Source of the DNA: Chitinophaga pinensis
Lineage (GTDB): Bacteria; Bacteroidota; Bacteroidia; UKL13-3
Direction of reading: 5' to 3'
Length of the DNA stretch: 17,680 bases
Assembly: GCA_945875195.1 (NCBI GenBank)
Contig: CAMCJW010000021.1
Coordinates: 1-17,680, forward strand
The position numbers and the translations under genes were made by a program. The notes beneath the pieces were generated by a model. That model searched no databases. It was not told the origin of the DNA and saw nothing but the letters and a program-made list of their open reading frames with translations. Within the stretch, counting starts at the first letter, position 1. The number at the start of each line of letters is the position of its first letter. Below are positions 1 to 7,944 of this stretch, piece after piece.

Positions 1-986
1 TGGTGCCAGGTACCGCAGGCACTGATACCAGTATGTGTACAGGGCAGTTTGTTGGATTAAATGCGTCTGGTTCCGCAACCTATGAATGGATTAATAAAGT
101 AAATATCAGTGACAGGTTTATTCCAAATCCAATTGTAACTCCAGCCACCGATGCGAAATATATTTTAAAAATGACCGATGGCGCAGTTTGCTTTAGATAT
201 GATACTGTTGAGGTGAAGGTATTTAGTTATCCGCTGGTAAATGCAGGTCCTGATTTTAAACATTGCCCTGGAGATTATGTTACCTTAAACGGCAGTGTTA
301 CAGGCGCTATTAAATATGAATGGTCGCCAGCAACAGGTTTAAATGATAAGAACTTAATGCAACCACTGGCTTCAGTTACTGTAAATACTTATTATACGCT
401 GGGTGCTTGGAATGGCAATTGTTATAATTATGATGTTGCTTTTGTGGAGGTAAATCCACCGGTTAACGCATCATTTAAAGCAGATCCCAATCAGGGTTTG
501 GCGCCATTACCGGTTCAGTTTACTAATAATTCCTCTAACGCAATTTCCTATGATTGGGATTTTGGTGAGGCTGGTGGAACCTCAACTGAAAAGGATCCAT
601 TGTATATTTATAAAAACGATGGTATTTATACTGTTAAGCTTACGGTATTAGATGATTTGGGTTGTGAGGATACTACTACTGCAACCATTAACGTGAGGGT
701 GATTGAATCGCTTCAAGCGCCAACAGCTTTTACGCCAAACGGTGATGGCTTAAATGATAATTTTGCTTTTGTGTATGCACCAAATCGTTTTGAGTTTTTA
801 GAGGTTGCCATTTTTAATCGTTGGGGTGTAAAGGTGTTCGAGTCAAAGATGCCAGGAGGAACTTGGTGGGATGGGAAAGTAAATGGTGTACCTGAACCAC
901 CCGATATTTATACCTATACAGCTGTTGCTAAAGACAAAAAAGGGAAATCCTATGAGCTCAATGGAACGATTGCTTTAGTAAGGTAA
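1..986 (+). CDS. T9SS type B sorting-domain surface protein with PKD/Ig-like repeats (5' end missing)
   Basis: This is the C-terminal 327 or so residues of a larger exported protein; the reading frame is open at the left edge, so the GTG at base 3 is not a real start. Visible domains, numbered from that codon: two Ig-like repeats (about 5-75 and 78-150) with the Cys-Pro-Gly-Asp and YEWSPATGL patterns common in Bacteroidota adhesins; a PKD domain (about 152-233) with the hallmark YDWDFG at 183-188; and a C-terminal CHU_C/gliding-motility-type domain (238-327) beginning with APTAFTPNGDGLND, followed by FNRWGVKVFES and a WDGK motif. That last domain is the T9SS type B sorting signal, so the protein is expected to cross the outer membrane and be attached to, or released from, the cell surface. 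No enzymatic domain is visible in the part present; an adhesin or matrix protein is the default inference. It converges on the next gene with only 9 bases between stops. Confidence 0.9.
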   Translation, partial: VPGTAGTDTSMCTGQFVGLNASGSATYEWINKVNISDRFIPNPIVTPATDAKYILKMTDGAVCFRYDTVEVKVFSYPLVNAGPDFKHCPGDYVTLNGSVTGAIKYEWSPATGLNDKNLMQPLASVTVNTYYTLGAWNGNCYNYDVAFVEVNPPVNASFKADPNQGLAPLPVQFTNNSSNAISYDWDFGEAGGTSTEKDPLYIYKNDGIYTVKLTVLDDLGCEDTTTATINVRVIESLQAPTAFTPNGDGLNDNFAFVYAPNRFEFLEVAIFNRWGVKVFESKMPGGTWWDGKVNGVPEPPDIYTYTAVAKDKKGKSYELNGTIALVR

Positions 987-995
987 AGATGGCTA

Positions 996-3014
996 CTATT
1001 GATTTAAAGCTAATAATATTTGTTCAGTTGAAGTGAGCGGCAAGCCGCACACTTTATCTGTACACACCCATGCTATAGTTTGCTCTTTAATAGCTGTTTT
1101 TCCCTCAAGCAACGGAATGTAGTTGCCTTCAACTTTTTCAATGAATACGGTATTGTAAGTGAATTTATTCCTTAAAATAGCGATCCATTTTTGGGCGTCA
1201 ATTCCTGTTACAACAACTTGCGTAAATCCTTTTTCTTTTAAAGCGATTAATTGCATCCAATTACTAAATCCATTCGGAAATTTTTTCATTTTAGGTGCAA
1301 TAGCCTGTAACATTTCTTCCTGTTTTTCTTCATAGTCTGCCCGGTTAAAGTAATAAGCTAGCTTATACAAACAATGCGCTAGGATGCTATTCGAAGAAGG
1401 TATTACATCATCATTTACATCTATTTTCCTCGTCACTAGTACTTTTTGTTCTGATGAGGAAAAGAAAAACAAGCCACTGCTTGCATCATAAAACTGACTG
1501 ATGCATTCTTCCATTAGTTCATTTGCTATTATCAAATACTTTTGGTTCGAACCAGCCTCAAATAAGTGAATTAAGGCATCAATTAAACAAGCATAATCTT
1601 CTGCAAATCCCTTGATACTTCTTTTGCCATTTTTAAATATGCGGTATAATTGTTTCTCATCCTTACTCCAATTTAGCAAATTGTCGGTAGCATTGGTTGC
1701 TTCCGCTAAGTATTTATTATTTTGTAAGTAAAGGTATGCTTGGGCATAACCTTTTATCATTAAAGCATTCCAACTACAAATAATTTTATCATCTAATCCT
1801 GGTCTGGTTCTCAAACTTCTGATGGCCAACAAAGATTTTATGTTTTGGGTTATATTGGCTTCAATTTCGCTAACTGGTTTTTGAAAATTTCCTTCTAATG
1901 TGCTTAAACTTGTGTTTCTAAATAAAATATTTTCACCCTCCCAATTTCCATTAGGTTCAACAGAAAAATAAGCACAAAATAACTCAGCATCTTCTTTCAA
2001 AATTGCTTCAATTTCGGCTTGTGTCCAAACATAGTATTTACCTTCTACTCCTTCACTGTCGGCATCTAGCGCCGAAAAATAATATCCCTCTTTCGACCGC
2101 AATTCGGTTTCAATAAACGCATCAATGGAGGCAACTACTTTCTCAAACAATGGTTCATTGAAATATTTTGCAGCCATTGCATAAGTACCCATTAATTGCG
2201 CATTGTCGTATAACATTTTTTCAAAATGAGGTACTTTCCAAAAGCTATCGGTACTATATCTTGCAAAGCCTCCTGCTAGGTGATCAAAAATACCTCCTTC
2301 ATACATTTTTGTTAAGGTGGTAAAACATGCTTCTTTGAAAATGATATCATTTGTTAAAGAATGAACGCCCATAAATAACTCCCATTGGTTTGGCATTGGA
2401 AATTTAGGCGACCAATTGTAGCCACCCCATTGCAAATCAAATTGGAGTTTCCATTTGGCTAGCAATTCAATCATGGTAGGATAGAAGTTGGTACCTGTAT
2501 TTTCTGGTTCAAACTGATCCATTTTGCAAACGCCATTCGAAAGGTTGGTAGCAAATTCAAAAGCTTCTGTTTTTTTATCTTGGTAAAAATTGCTGAGGCT
2601 AACTAAAACTCTCTCCCATTCTTGTTTAGGGAAATAAGTACCACCATGCAAAGGCCTCCCATCAGGCAAGGTAAACATGTTTAAAGGCCAGCCGCCTCTG
2701 CCGGTTAGCAATTGCAGTGCATCCATATATACTTGATCAATATCTGGTCTTTCTTCGCGATCTATTTTAACACAAATAAATCGCTCATTCATAATTGCTG
2801 CAGTGTCTTCTTTTTCAAAACATTCGTGTTCCATAACATGGCACCAATGGCAAGCACTATAGCCAATGCTTATTAAAATTAGTTTGTCCTCGCGCTTGGC
2901 TTGATCCAAAATATCCTCGCTCCATTCTTGCCAATTTACTGGGTTGTGGGCATGTTGCAACAGGTAAGGGCTACTGGCATTTATCAATGAATTGGTGTGT
3001 TTCTTGTTGGTCAT
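996..3014 (-). CDS. SSP411/YyaL-family thioredoxin-domain protein (DUF255)
   Basis: A 672-residue protein close to the usual length of the family that includes human spermatogenesis-associated protein 20 and bacterial YyaL. The N-terminal third is a thioredoxin-like domain with the family signature SPYLLQHAHNPVNW (15-28) and a CHWC pair (Cys55, Cys58) in place of the normal CGPC. It is followed by DREERPDIDQVYM and the GGWPLNMF / GGTYFP segments. The remainder resembles the alpha/alpha toroid of N-acylglucosamine 2-epimerase-like and glycosidase-like proteins, with FDHLAGGFARYSTD and HFEKMLYDNAQL motifs. The biochemical role of the family is not firmly established; a redox or sugar-modifying activity in the cytoplasm is inference. 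No signal peptide is seen. The gene is divergent from the tRNA methyltransferase gene, with 61 bases between their starts. Confidence 0.93.
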   Translation of the reverse strand: MTNKKHTNSLINASSPYLLQHAHNPVNWQEWSEDILDQAKREDKLILISIGYSACHWCHVMEHECFEKEDTAAIMNERFICVKIDREERPDIDQVYMDALQLLTGRGGWPLNMFTLPDGRPLHGGTYFPKQEWERVLVSLSNFYQDKKTEAFEFATNLSNGVCKMDQFEPENTGTNFYPTMIELLAKWKLQFDLQWGGYNWSPKFPMPNQWELFMGVHSLTNDIIFKEACFTTLTKMYEGGIFDHLAGGFARYSTDSFWKVPHFEKMLYDNAQLMGTYAMAAKYFNEPLFEKVVASIDAFIETELRSKEGYYFSALDADSEGVEGKYYVWTQAEIEAILKEDAELFCAYFSVEPNGNWEGENILFRNTSLSTLEGNFQKPVSEIEANITQNIKSLLAIRSLRTRPGLDDKIICSWNALMIKGYAQAYLYLQNNKYLAEATNATDNLLNWSKDEKQLYRIFKNGKRSIKGFAEDYACLIDALIHLFEAGSNQKYLIIANELMEECISQFYDASSGLFFFSSSEQKVLVTRKIDVNDDVIPSSNSILAHCLYKLAYYFNRADYEEKQEEMLQAIAPKMKKFPNGFSNWMQLIALKEKGFTQVVVTGIDAQKWIAILRNKFTYNTVFIEKVEGNYIPLLEGKTAIKEQTIAWVCTDKVCGLPLTSTEQILLALNQ

Positions 3015-3075
3015 GAGGAATTATTTATGCAAATTAAGCAAATATCTCTGTGTCTTTGTTTTAATTTGAACCTAA

Positions 3076-3807
3076 ATGGCATCAGCATATTTTGATTTCA
3101 AGCAATTTAGAGTTAACCACCAACATTGTGCAATGAAGGTTGGCACAGATAGTGTGGTGCTCGGAGCAATCATTCCATTAATTGGTTCAGAGCAAACTAT
3201 CTTGGATATTGGAACTGGTTCTGGTTTATTGGCATTAATGTTAGCACAGAGAAGTAATGCACAGATTGATGCCATAGAAATTGATGAGGCTGCATGCGAG
3301 CAGGCTCGAGAAAACTTTGAAAATTCGCCTTGGAATAATAGGCTTCAAGCATCTCAAATATCTTTGCAAGGTTTCCAAAAAATCATTGGCATACAATATG
3401 ATTTAATCATCAGCAATCCACCTTACTTTGAAGCAGGAAAAAATTATTCGATACACGATTTGCAGAGAAGTAAAGCCCGTCATGATGGTGATTTGCCTTT
3501 TGTTGATTTGGTTAGTGGGGTTATGAATTTATTAAAAGAAACTGGCCATTTTTGGTTGATCCTACCTGTAGATGAAGCTATTAATTTTAAGGCAATTGCC
3601 CACAGCCAAAAACTATTTTTGAGTGCCCAAATTGAAATTGTTCCAAGAGCTGGAATGCCCGTAAAAAGGGTGGTTCAGGGCTATACTAAAAAGTTAGTAG
3701 TTGAAAAAATGAGCTCTCAAATTCTAATGACAAGTAACCATTCTAAAACAGAAAGCTATTTCGATTTAACCAAAGATTTTTATTTGGATAACCTAGATTC
3801 TAGGTGA
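3076..3807 (+). CDS. yfiC: tRNA1(Val) (adenine(37)-N6)-methyltransferase
   Basis: A SAM-dependent methyltransferase of 243 residues, matching the roughly 245 residues of E. coli YfiC (TrmN6), which methylates N6 of A37 next to the anticodon of tRNA1(Val). The N-terminal pattern FDFKQF...CAMKVGTDSVVLGA (6-31) is specific to this subfamily. SAM-binding motif I is DIGTGSG (44-50), followed by LLALMLAQR. An acidic motif II (EID, 68-70) and the catalytic NPPY (114-117), typical of N6-adenine methyltransferases, follow. The start is the ATG at 3076; there is no convincing Shine-Dalgarno, which is normal in this phylum. The stop lies 2 bases from the stop of the convergent saccharopine dehydrogenase-family gene. 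Confidence 0.92.
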   Translation: MASAYFDFKQFRVNHQHCAMKVGTDSVVLGAIIPLIGSEQTILDIGTGSGLLALMLAQRSNAQIDAIEIDEAACEQARENFENSPWNNRLQASQISLQGFQKIIGIQYDLIISNPPYFEAGKNYSIHDLQRSKARHDGDLPFVDLVSGVMNLLKETGHFWLILPVDEAINFKAIAHSQKLFLSAQIEIVPRAGMPVKRVVQGYTKKLVVEKMSSQILMTSNHSKTESYFDLTKDFYLDNLDSR

Positions 3808-3809
3808 CA

Positions 3810-5126
3810 CTAATTAAAGGCTATATTAAATTTCTTCAGTTCTTGTAATATGGGTTCATAAAATTCTCTGCTCAAAGGTATTTGAACACCTCTACTTTTT
3901 ATTTTACCTTGAAGTATCAATTTGGTAGCTATAGCCATTGGTAATCCTACCGTTTTGGCCATGGCGGTTAATGTTTCATTTTCGCCATTAACTATTAAAT
4001 AGCTGTGCTCTTGGTGAACCTTATTTGCAAGCTCATAGCTAATTTCATGCTTCATAACTATTTGATCCAATTCGCCTTTTTTCAAGGCCCATTTTTCTTG
4101 AAGTAGTTTCTGTAAAGCTTGGGCAGGACTGGCATCTTCCATTCCTATTGGCTTTGGTTCGAGCAAACCTAACCAAACTATTTTTTTGAATACTTTACTG
4201 GTTTTTTTGATGCCTAAAAATTCAGCTAATTTTATTTCTGTATTTGTTAAATCTGCACCACTCAGAAATGCGCAAACCATTTCTCTATAGGTTAAGGATT
4301 CTGTTTCAGACAAATGATAGCTGTCGTCTGTGAGGCCTAGTTTAACCAAACAATTCCAAGCTTCGCTGTAACCTTTTTTGCGCAAGGTGCCGCGCAAAAC
4401 AGTTTTGGCTGATCCAATTCCATAAGGTTCAATATAGCTTAATGAATCTCTGTTGGCATAGGATTCGAACACACCCTCTTTGCCAACTTTGATTGGTTTG
4501 GTTTGACTAAAAATTCTATTTGGTGGGATAAATTTAAGCAGCCCATTTTCTAAATAGCGCGCTGTAGCTTGGCCGGCTACCACTACATTTCTTGGATTCC
4601 AAGTAAACTTATAATTCCAAGGATTGTTGTCAAACTCTGGTGCAACTAGGCCTCCACAATAAGATTCAAAAGAGGTAATTTTTCCACCTTTAGATTGAAT
4701 GTTGTGAATCATTTGCATGGCAGATAAATGGTCGATACCGGGGTCTAATCCTATTTCATTTAAGAAAAGCAAATTGGCTTTGAGTGCCTGTGTATGTAGC
4801 AACTTCATTTCTTCACTTAAATAGGAAGCCGTTACCAAATGCTTGTGAAACAACAAACAATCTTGTGCTACCAAAATATGCAAATTCGCTGGTAACATTG
4901 AAACTACTATGTCGCAACCTTCTATGAGTGATTTGCGTTTTGTTTCATCATGAATGTTTAGCTCAACTGCCTTGGATGATTGGTTTTTGCCTATTTTACT
5001 TTGGGCCAATTGCAGGTTAGCATCAGCAACGGTTACTTGCCATTTCTCTTTTTTGGCATGTTGCAATAAATATTTAATCAGATAACTCGACGATAAGCCA
5101 GCGCCTATCACTAAAATTCTTTTCAT
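3810..5126 (-). CDS. Saccharopine dehydrogenase-family protein (Lys9/AASS-like)
   Basis: A 438-residue NAD(P)-dependent oxidoreductase with an N-terminal Rossmann fold (VIGAGLSSSYL, 6-16) and the C-terminal domain of saccharopine reductases. Subfamily signatures are SMLPANLH (76-83), EIGLDPGIDHLSAM (124-137), SYCGGL...NPWNYKFTWNPRNVVVAGQ (155-186) and VLRGTLRKKGYSEAW. These match the glutamate-forming saccharopine dehydrogenase (yeast Lys9, the C-terminal half of animal AASS), which interconverts saccharopine with aminoadipate semialdehyde plus glutamate. Bacterial members generally act in lysine catabolism; related enzymes make carboxy-(nor)spermidine, so the substrate is not proven. The start ATG overlaps the TGA of the upstream transglycosylase gene (ATGA), indicating translational coupling. 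It is the last gene of the GH3-like/transglycosylase unit. Confidence 0.88.
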   Translation of the reverse strand: MKRILVIGAGLSSSYLIKYLLQHAKKEKWQVTVADANLQLAQSKIGKNQSSKAVELNIHDETKRKSLIEGCDIVVSMLPANLHILVAQDCLLFHKHLVTASYLSEEMKLLHTQALKANLLFLNEIGLDPGIDHLSAMQMIHNIQSKGGKITSFESYCGGLVAPEFDNNPWNYKFTWNPRNVVVAGQATARYLENGLLKFIPPNRIFSQTKPIKVGKEGVFESYANRDSLSYIEPYGIGSAKTVLRGTLRKKGYSEAWNCLVKLGLTDDSYHLSETESLTYREMVCAFLSGADLTNTEIKLAEFLGIKKTSKVFKKIVWLGLLEPKPIGMEDASPAQALQKLLQEKWALKKGELDQIVMKHEISYELANKVHQEHSYLIVNGENETLTAMAKTVGLPMAIATKLILQGKIKSRGVQIPLSREFYEPILQELKKFNIAFN

Positions 5127-6313
5127 GGTTTTTGTTCTTGATTTTCGAGTGTGCTTTTATACACTTTTATTTTGGTTCCTGGTTTCAAAGAAGTACCAGA
5201 ACTGAGCTCGTTCCAAATATTGATATCCTCCTCAGTAACCTGGTATCTTTCGGCAATACTCTTACTTGTTTCACCCTTCAAAACAGTATGAAATATTTCT
5301 GTGATGGGATCAACTTTGTTCAATTCAGATTGTTTGGTTTCTTCAAAAGTTAAGGTATCGTTTATTACTTTTTTTGCCAATGAGCTAGTCATTATTTTGT
5401 TTTTTGGCAATGCTATATAATAAATTTTACCAAGGGGTACTGAAATGAAAGGCTTACGGAGCCAAGGATTTAAAAGCTTTACTAATTTGTAATTGCAATT
5501 ATTTTGAATGCTCCATTTAGCCAAACTGGTAATACTCAAATCAATCCTAATTTTTACGGTTGACACATTTTGGTACATATCTGTTGGAGCAATATTAAAA
5601 CCATACAGCATTGGGTTTTCACAAATATCTTTGATAGCAATAATTCTAAACAAATACCTAGCAGTTTCAACATTTAAGTATAGGTCGTAATAGTTTGAAA
5701 TTTCTTGTGCCCTTATTTGTTTTTTTACGCCTTCAATTCCCATATTATAACTTGCAGCAACTAAACTCCAATCTTTCAGTTGGCTGTATGCTTCTTTAAA
5801 ATATAGGCATGCAGCATAAGTTGCTTTTTCTAAATGATACCTTTCATCTATCTCTTCTGATATTTCTAAGCCATAGCGTTTACCTGTTTTATCCATAAAC
5901 TGCCAAAAGCCTGCTGCACCTGCTGGCGAAACCACATTTTGCAGGCCACTTTCTGCTAAAGCTACATACTTAAAATCTTCGGGAATACCATTTGCTGCTA
6001 ATATTTTTTCTATAGTTGGTAAATATCTATTAGCACGTTTGAGCATCAATAAAGTTTGCGATTGCCAATATACATTTGTGAGAATTTCTTTGTCGTATCG
6101 CTCTGCTACATCATAATCTGATAAGGGTACTTTGGTTCCTGCAAAACTGATTGCTTTTGGCAGGGCCAGCGAATAAACCTTATAGTATAGTTGGAACTCT
6201 TCTAAGTTTTTCTTTTCCTCAGTTTGGGTATGACTCTCGAGAAGCAATATGACAAGCACAAAAACGACTCCACTTACTATCCCAACTGCGCTATTTCTAA
6301 TTATATTTTGCAT
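5123..6313 (-). CDS. Membrane-anchored lytic transglycosylase with LysM domain (MltD-like)
   Basis: A peptidoglycan-cleaving enzyme of 396 residues. Residues 8-26 form an N-terminal hydrophobic anchor with no lipobox Cys visible, so it is probably a single-pass inner-membrane protein facing the periplasm. The SLT (family 1) domain spans about 95-225: the catalytic Glu is E121 in VALAESGL, followed by SPAGAAGFWQFM (129-140), GLEISEEIDERYH and AASYNMG (186-192), all standard for MltD-like transglycosylases that form 1,6-anhydromuropeptides. A single LysM domain for peptidoglycan binding lies at about 341-386 (FHTVLKGETSKSIAERYQV...LKPGTKIKVYK). The gene sits 6 bases after the GH3-like gene and overlaps the saccharopine dehydrogenase-family gene by 4 bases, so all three are probably one transcript. 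Confidence 0.92.
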   Translation of the reverse strand: MQNIIRNSAVGIVSGVVFVLVILLLESHTQTEEKKNLEEFQLYYKVYSLALPKAISFAGTKVPLSDYDVAERYDKEILTNVYWQSQTLLMLKRANRYLPTIEKILAANGIPEDFKYVALAESGLQNVVSPAGAAGFWQFMDKTGKRYGLEISEEIDERYHLEKATYAACLYFKEAYSQLKDWSLVAASYNMGIEGVKKQIRAQEISNYYDLYLNVETARYLFRIIAIKDICENPMLYGFNIAPTDMYQNVSTVKIRIDLSITSLAKWSIQNNCNYKLVKLLNPWLRKPFISVPLGKIYYIALPKNKIMTSSLAKKVINDTLTFEETKQSELNKVDPITEIFHTVLKGETSKSIAERYQVTEEDINIWNELSSGTSLKPGTKIKVYKSTLENQEQKP

Positions 6314-6319
6314 GTTTAT

Positions 6320-7852
6320 TTACGCAACGGAATCTTGGGATGTACTAAATTGATTAAGAATTTCTTCTACAAAGGTTCTGTGATTACTGAGTCTTGGAAC
6401 TTTGTGTTGCCCGCCCAATTTACCTGCATTTTTAAGCCAACCCTTAAAGGTTCCTTTTGGCATTTTACGAACCAATGGAATTAACATGGCCATGTCTTTA
6501 AATCGTTTTGCCTCGTAATCAGAATTTTTTTGTTTCAAGGTTTGATCCAATGTTTGCACAAAAGTATCCATACAATTTGGTTCACGATCAAATTCAATGA
6601 GCCATTCGTGGCCTCCTTTGGTGTGTTCGGTAAAGTAAATGGGTGCGGCTGTATAATCTACCAGTGAAGCTTCAGTTTTATCGCAAGCAGCCTTGATAGC
6701 AAAGTCTGCATTCTCTATCACTAGTTCTTCTCCAAATGCATTGATAAAGTGTTTGGTTCGACCCGAAATTTTAAAGCGAAAAGGGTTTACAGAAGTAAAT
6801 TTGATGGTATCACCAATGATGTATCTCCATAAACCAGAATTGGTGCTAATAACCAATGCATAATTTTCATTGGGCTTTACTTGATCCAAGCTCAAAGTTT
6901 CAGGGAAATCTTTGCCATATTCACTCATTGGCATAAACTCGTAGTAGATGCCGTAATCTAACATCAGAAGCATATCGTCTGCCTCTAGTCTATCTTGTAT
7001 TCCTAAAAATCCTTCGCTGGCATTATAAGTTTCTAAGAAATTTACTTGACTGCTTTTTATCAATTGCTTAAATCTTTCCTTGTAAGGAGTAAAGCTTACA
7101 CCGCCATGCACATAAAGTTCTAGGTTGGGCCAAATATCTGTTAAATTATTTTTGCCACTTAGTTCAAAAAGTTTTTCTATGAGAACGATGGTCCATGTTG
7201 GCACACCAGATATATTTGTAACATCATCTTCTAAAGTAGCCCTTGCCATTTTCTCAATTTTCTCATCCCAATTATCCATAATGGCAATACTCAATTCAGG
7301 GGTTCTAAGGTATTGCGCCCAAAGGGGCAGGTTTTGCATCATCACCGCGCTTAAATCGCCATAAAAACTCTCGCTATTGGAACTATTTATTTGGTGACTG
7401 CCACCCATCACCAATGATTTGCCACTAAAAATATTTGATTCTGGTTTTTGAAGTAAGTAAGTCATCAAAACATCTTTACCACCTTGAAAATGGCATTCCT
7501 CCATGCTCTCATAGGTAACAGGAATAAATTTACTTTTAGCACTTGTGGTGCCCGATGATTTTGCAAACCAACGAACTTCACTAGGCCACAAAATGTTTTG
7601 TTCGCCTTGCATCATTCGTTCTATGTAATGCTTGTAATGATCGTAATTGGTTACAGGAACTCGCTGCTTAAAGGTAGGTAAATTATGTATGCTTTTGAAA
7701 TCATATTGTCTGCCAAATTCAGTTATTTGTGCGGTGCGCAGTAACTTCAGTAATTGGTCTTGTTGCACCTGTTGGGGATTATTTAAAATCTCCTCAAACG
7801 CAGGAAGTCTCCGTTTTAGGTACCAACTAACTAAAGAATTAACAATGGGCAT
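6320..7852 (-). CDS. GH3 auxin-responsive promoter-family (acyl-adenylating) protein
   Basis: A 510-residue member of the GH3 family of the adenylate-forming superfamily. In plants these enzymes activate jasmonate, auxin or benzoates with ATP and conjugate them to amino acids; the bacterial substrates are largely unknown. Visible ATP/AMP-binding motifs: motif I AKSSGTTSAKSKFIPVT (97-113), motif II ETYNASEGFLGIQ (274-286), and motif III around SGLWRYIIGDTIKF (339-352) with the hinge RFKISGRTKHFINAFGEE (359-376). Length is close to that of bacterial members and somewhat shorter than plant ones. No signal peptide, so cytoplasmic. It is the first gene of a tight leftward unit with a lytic transglycosylase and a saccharopine dehydrogenase-family gene; 92 bases separate it from the M28 gene upstream. 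A weak -7-like element (TATCCTTG on the minus strand, 7900-7907) lies upstream. Confidence 0.9.
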   Translation of the reverse strand: MPIVNSLVSWYLKRRLPAFEEILNNPQQVQQDQLLKLLRTAQITEFGRQYDFKSIHNLPTFKQRVPVTNYDHYKHYIERMMQGEQNILWPSEVRWFAKSSGTTSAKSKFIPVTYESMEECHFQGGKDVLMTYLLQKPESNIFSGKSLVMGGSHQINSSNSESFYGDLSAVMMQNLPLWAQYLRTPELSIAIMDNWDEKIEKMARATLEDDVTNISGVPTWTIVLIEKLFELSGKNNLTDIWPNLELYVHGGVSFTPYKERFKQLIKSSQVNFLETYNASEGFLGIQDRLEADDMLLMLDYGIYYEFMPMSEYGKDFPETLSLDQVKPNENYALVISTNSGLWRYIIGDTIKFTSVNPFRFKISGRTKHFINAFGEELVIENADFAIKAACDKTEASLVDYTAAPIYFTEHTKGGHEWLIEFDREPNCMDTFVQTLDQTLKQKNSDYEAKRFKDMAMLIPLVRKMPKGTFKGWLKNAGKLGGQHKVPRLSNHRTFVEEILNQFSTSQDSVA

Positions 7853-7944
7853 ACTCTTTTTTTTACAGAGGCCAAGTTGGTGAAAAAAAGCTTAAGAAAC
7901 AAGGATAAATAATAGGATTGTGCAACTAAAATGGCGATTTTGTT

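Noticed and set aside
3..5. GTG at base 3 as the start of the first gene
   Set aside because: It begins inside an Ig-like repeat, lacks a signal peptide that a T9SS cargo needs, and the frame is open to the window edge.
1543..1554. Second copy of the TGGTTCGAACCA palindrome core, as a possible genome-wide repeat or operator
   Set aside because: It lies inside the SSP411 coding sequence, is shorter than the 17133-17150 palindrome, and is readily explained by codon choice; two copies do not make a repeat family.
6224..6484. Plus-strand ORF of 86 codons overlapping the transglycosylase/GH3-like junction
   Set aside because: It lies opposite two well-supported genes, has no recognisable motifs and a composition typical of a shadow frame.
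7853..7944. Possible terminator between the M28 peptidase and GH3-like genes (AAAAT/ATTTT pairing near 7928-7941)
   Set aside because: Only a 5-base-pair, all A/T stem with no following T-run; too weak to call, so it remains open whether the two leftward units are one transcript.
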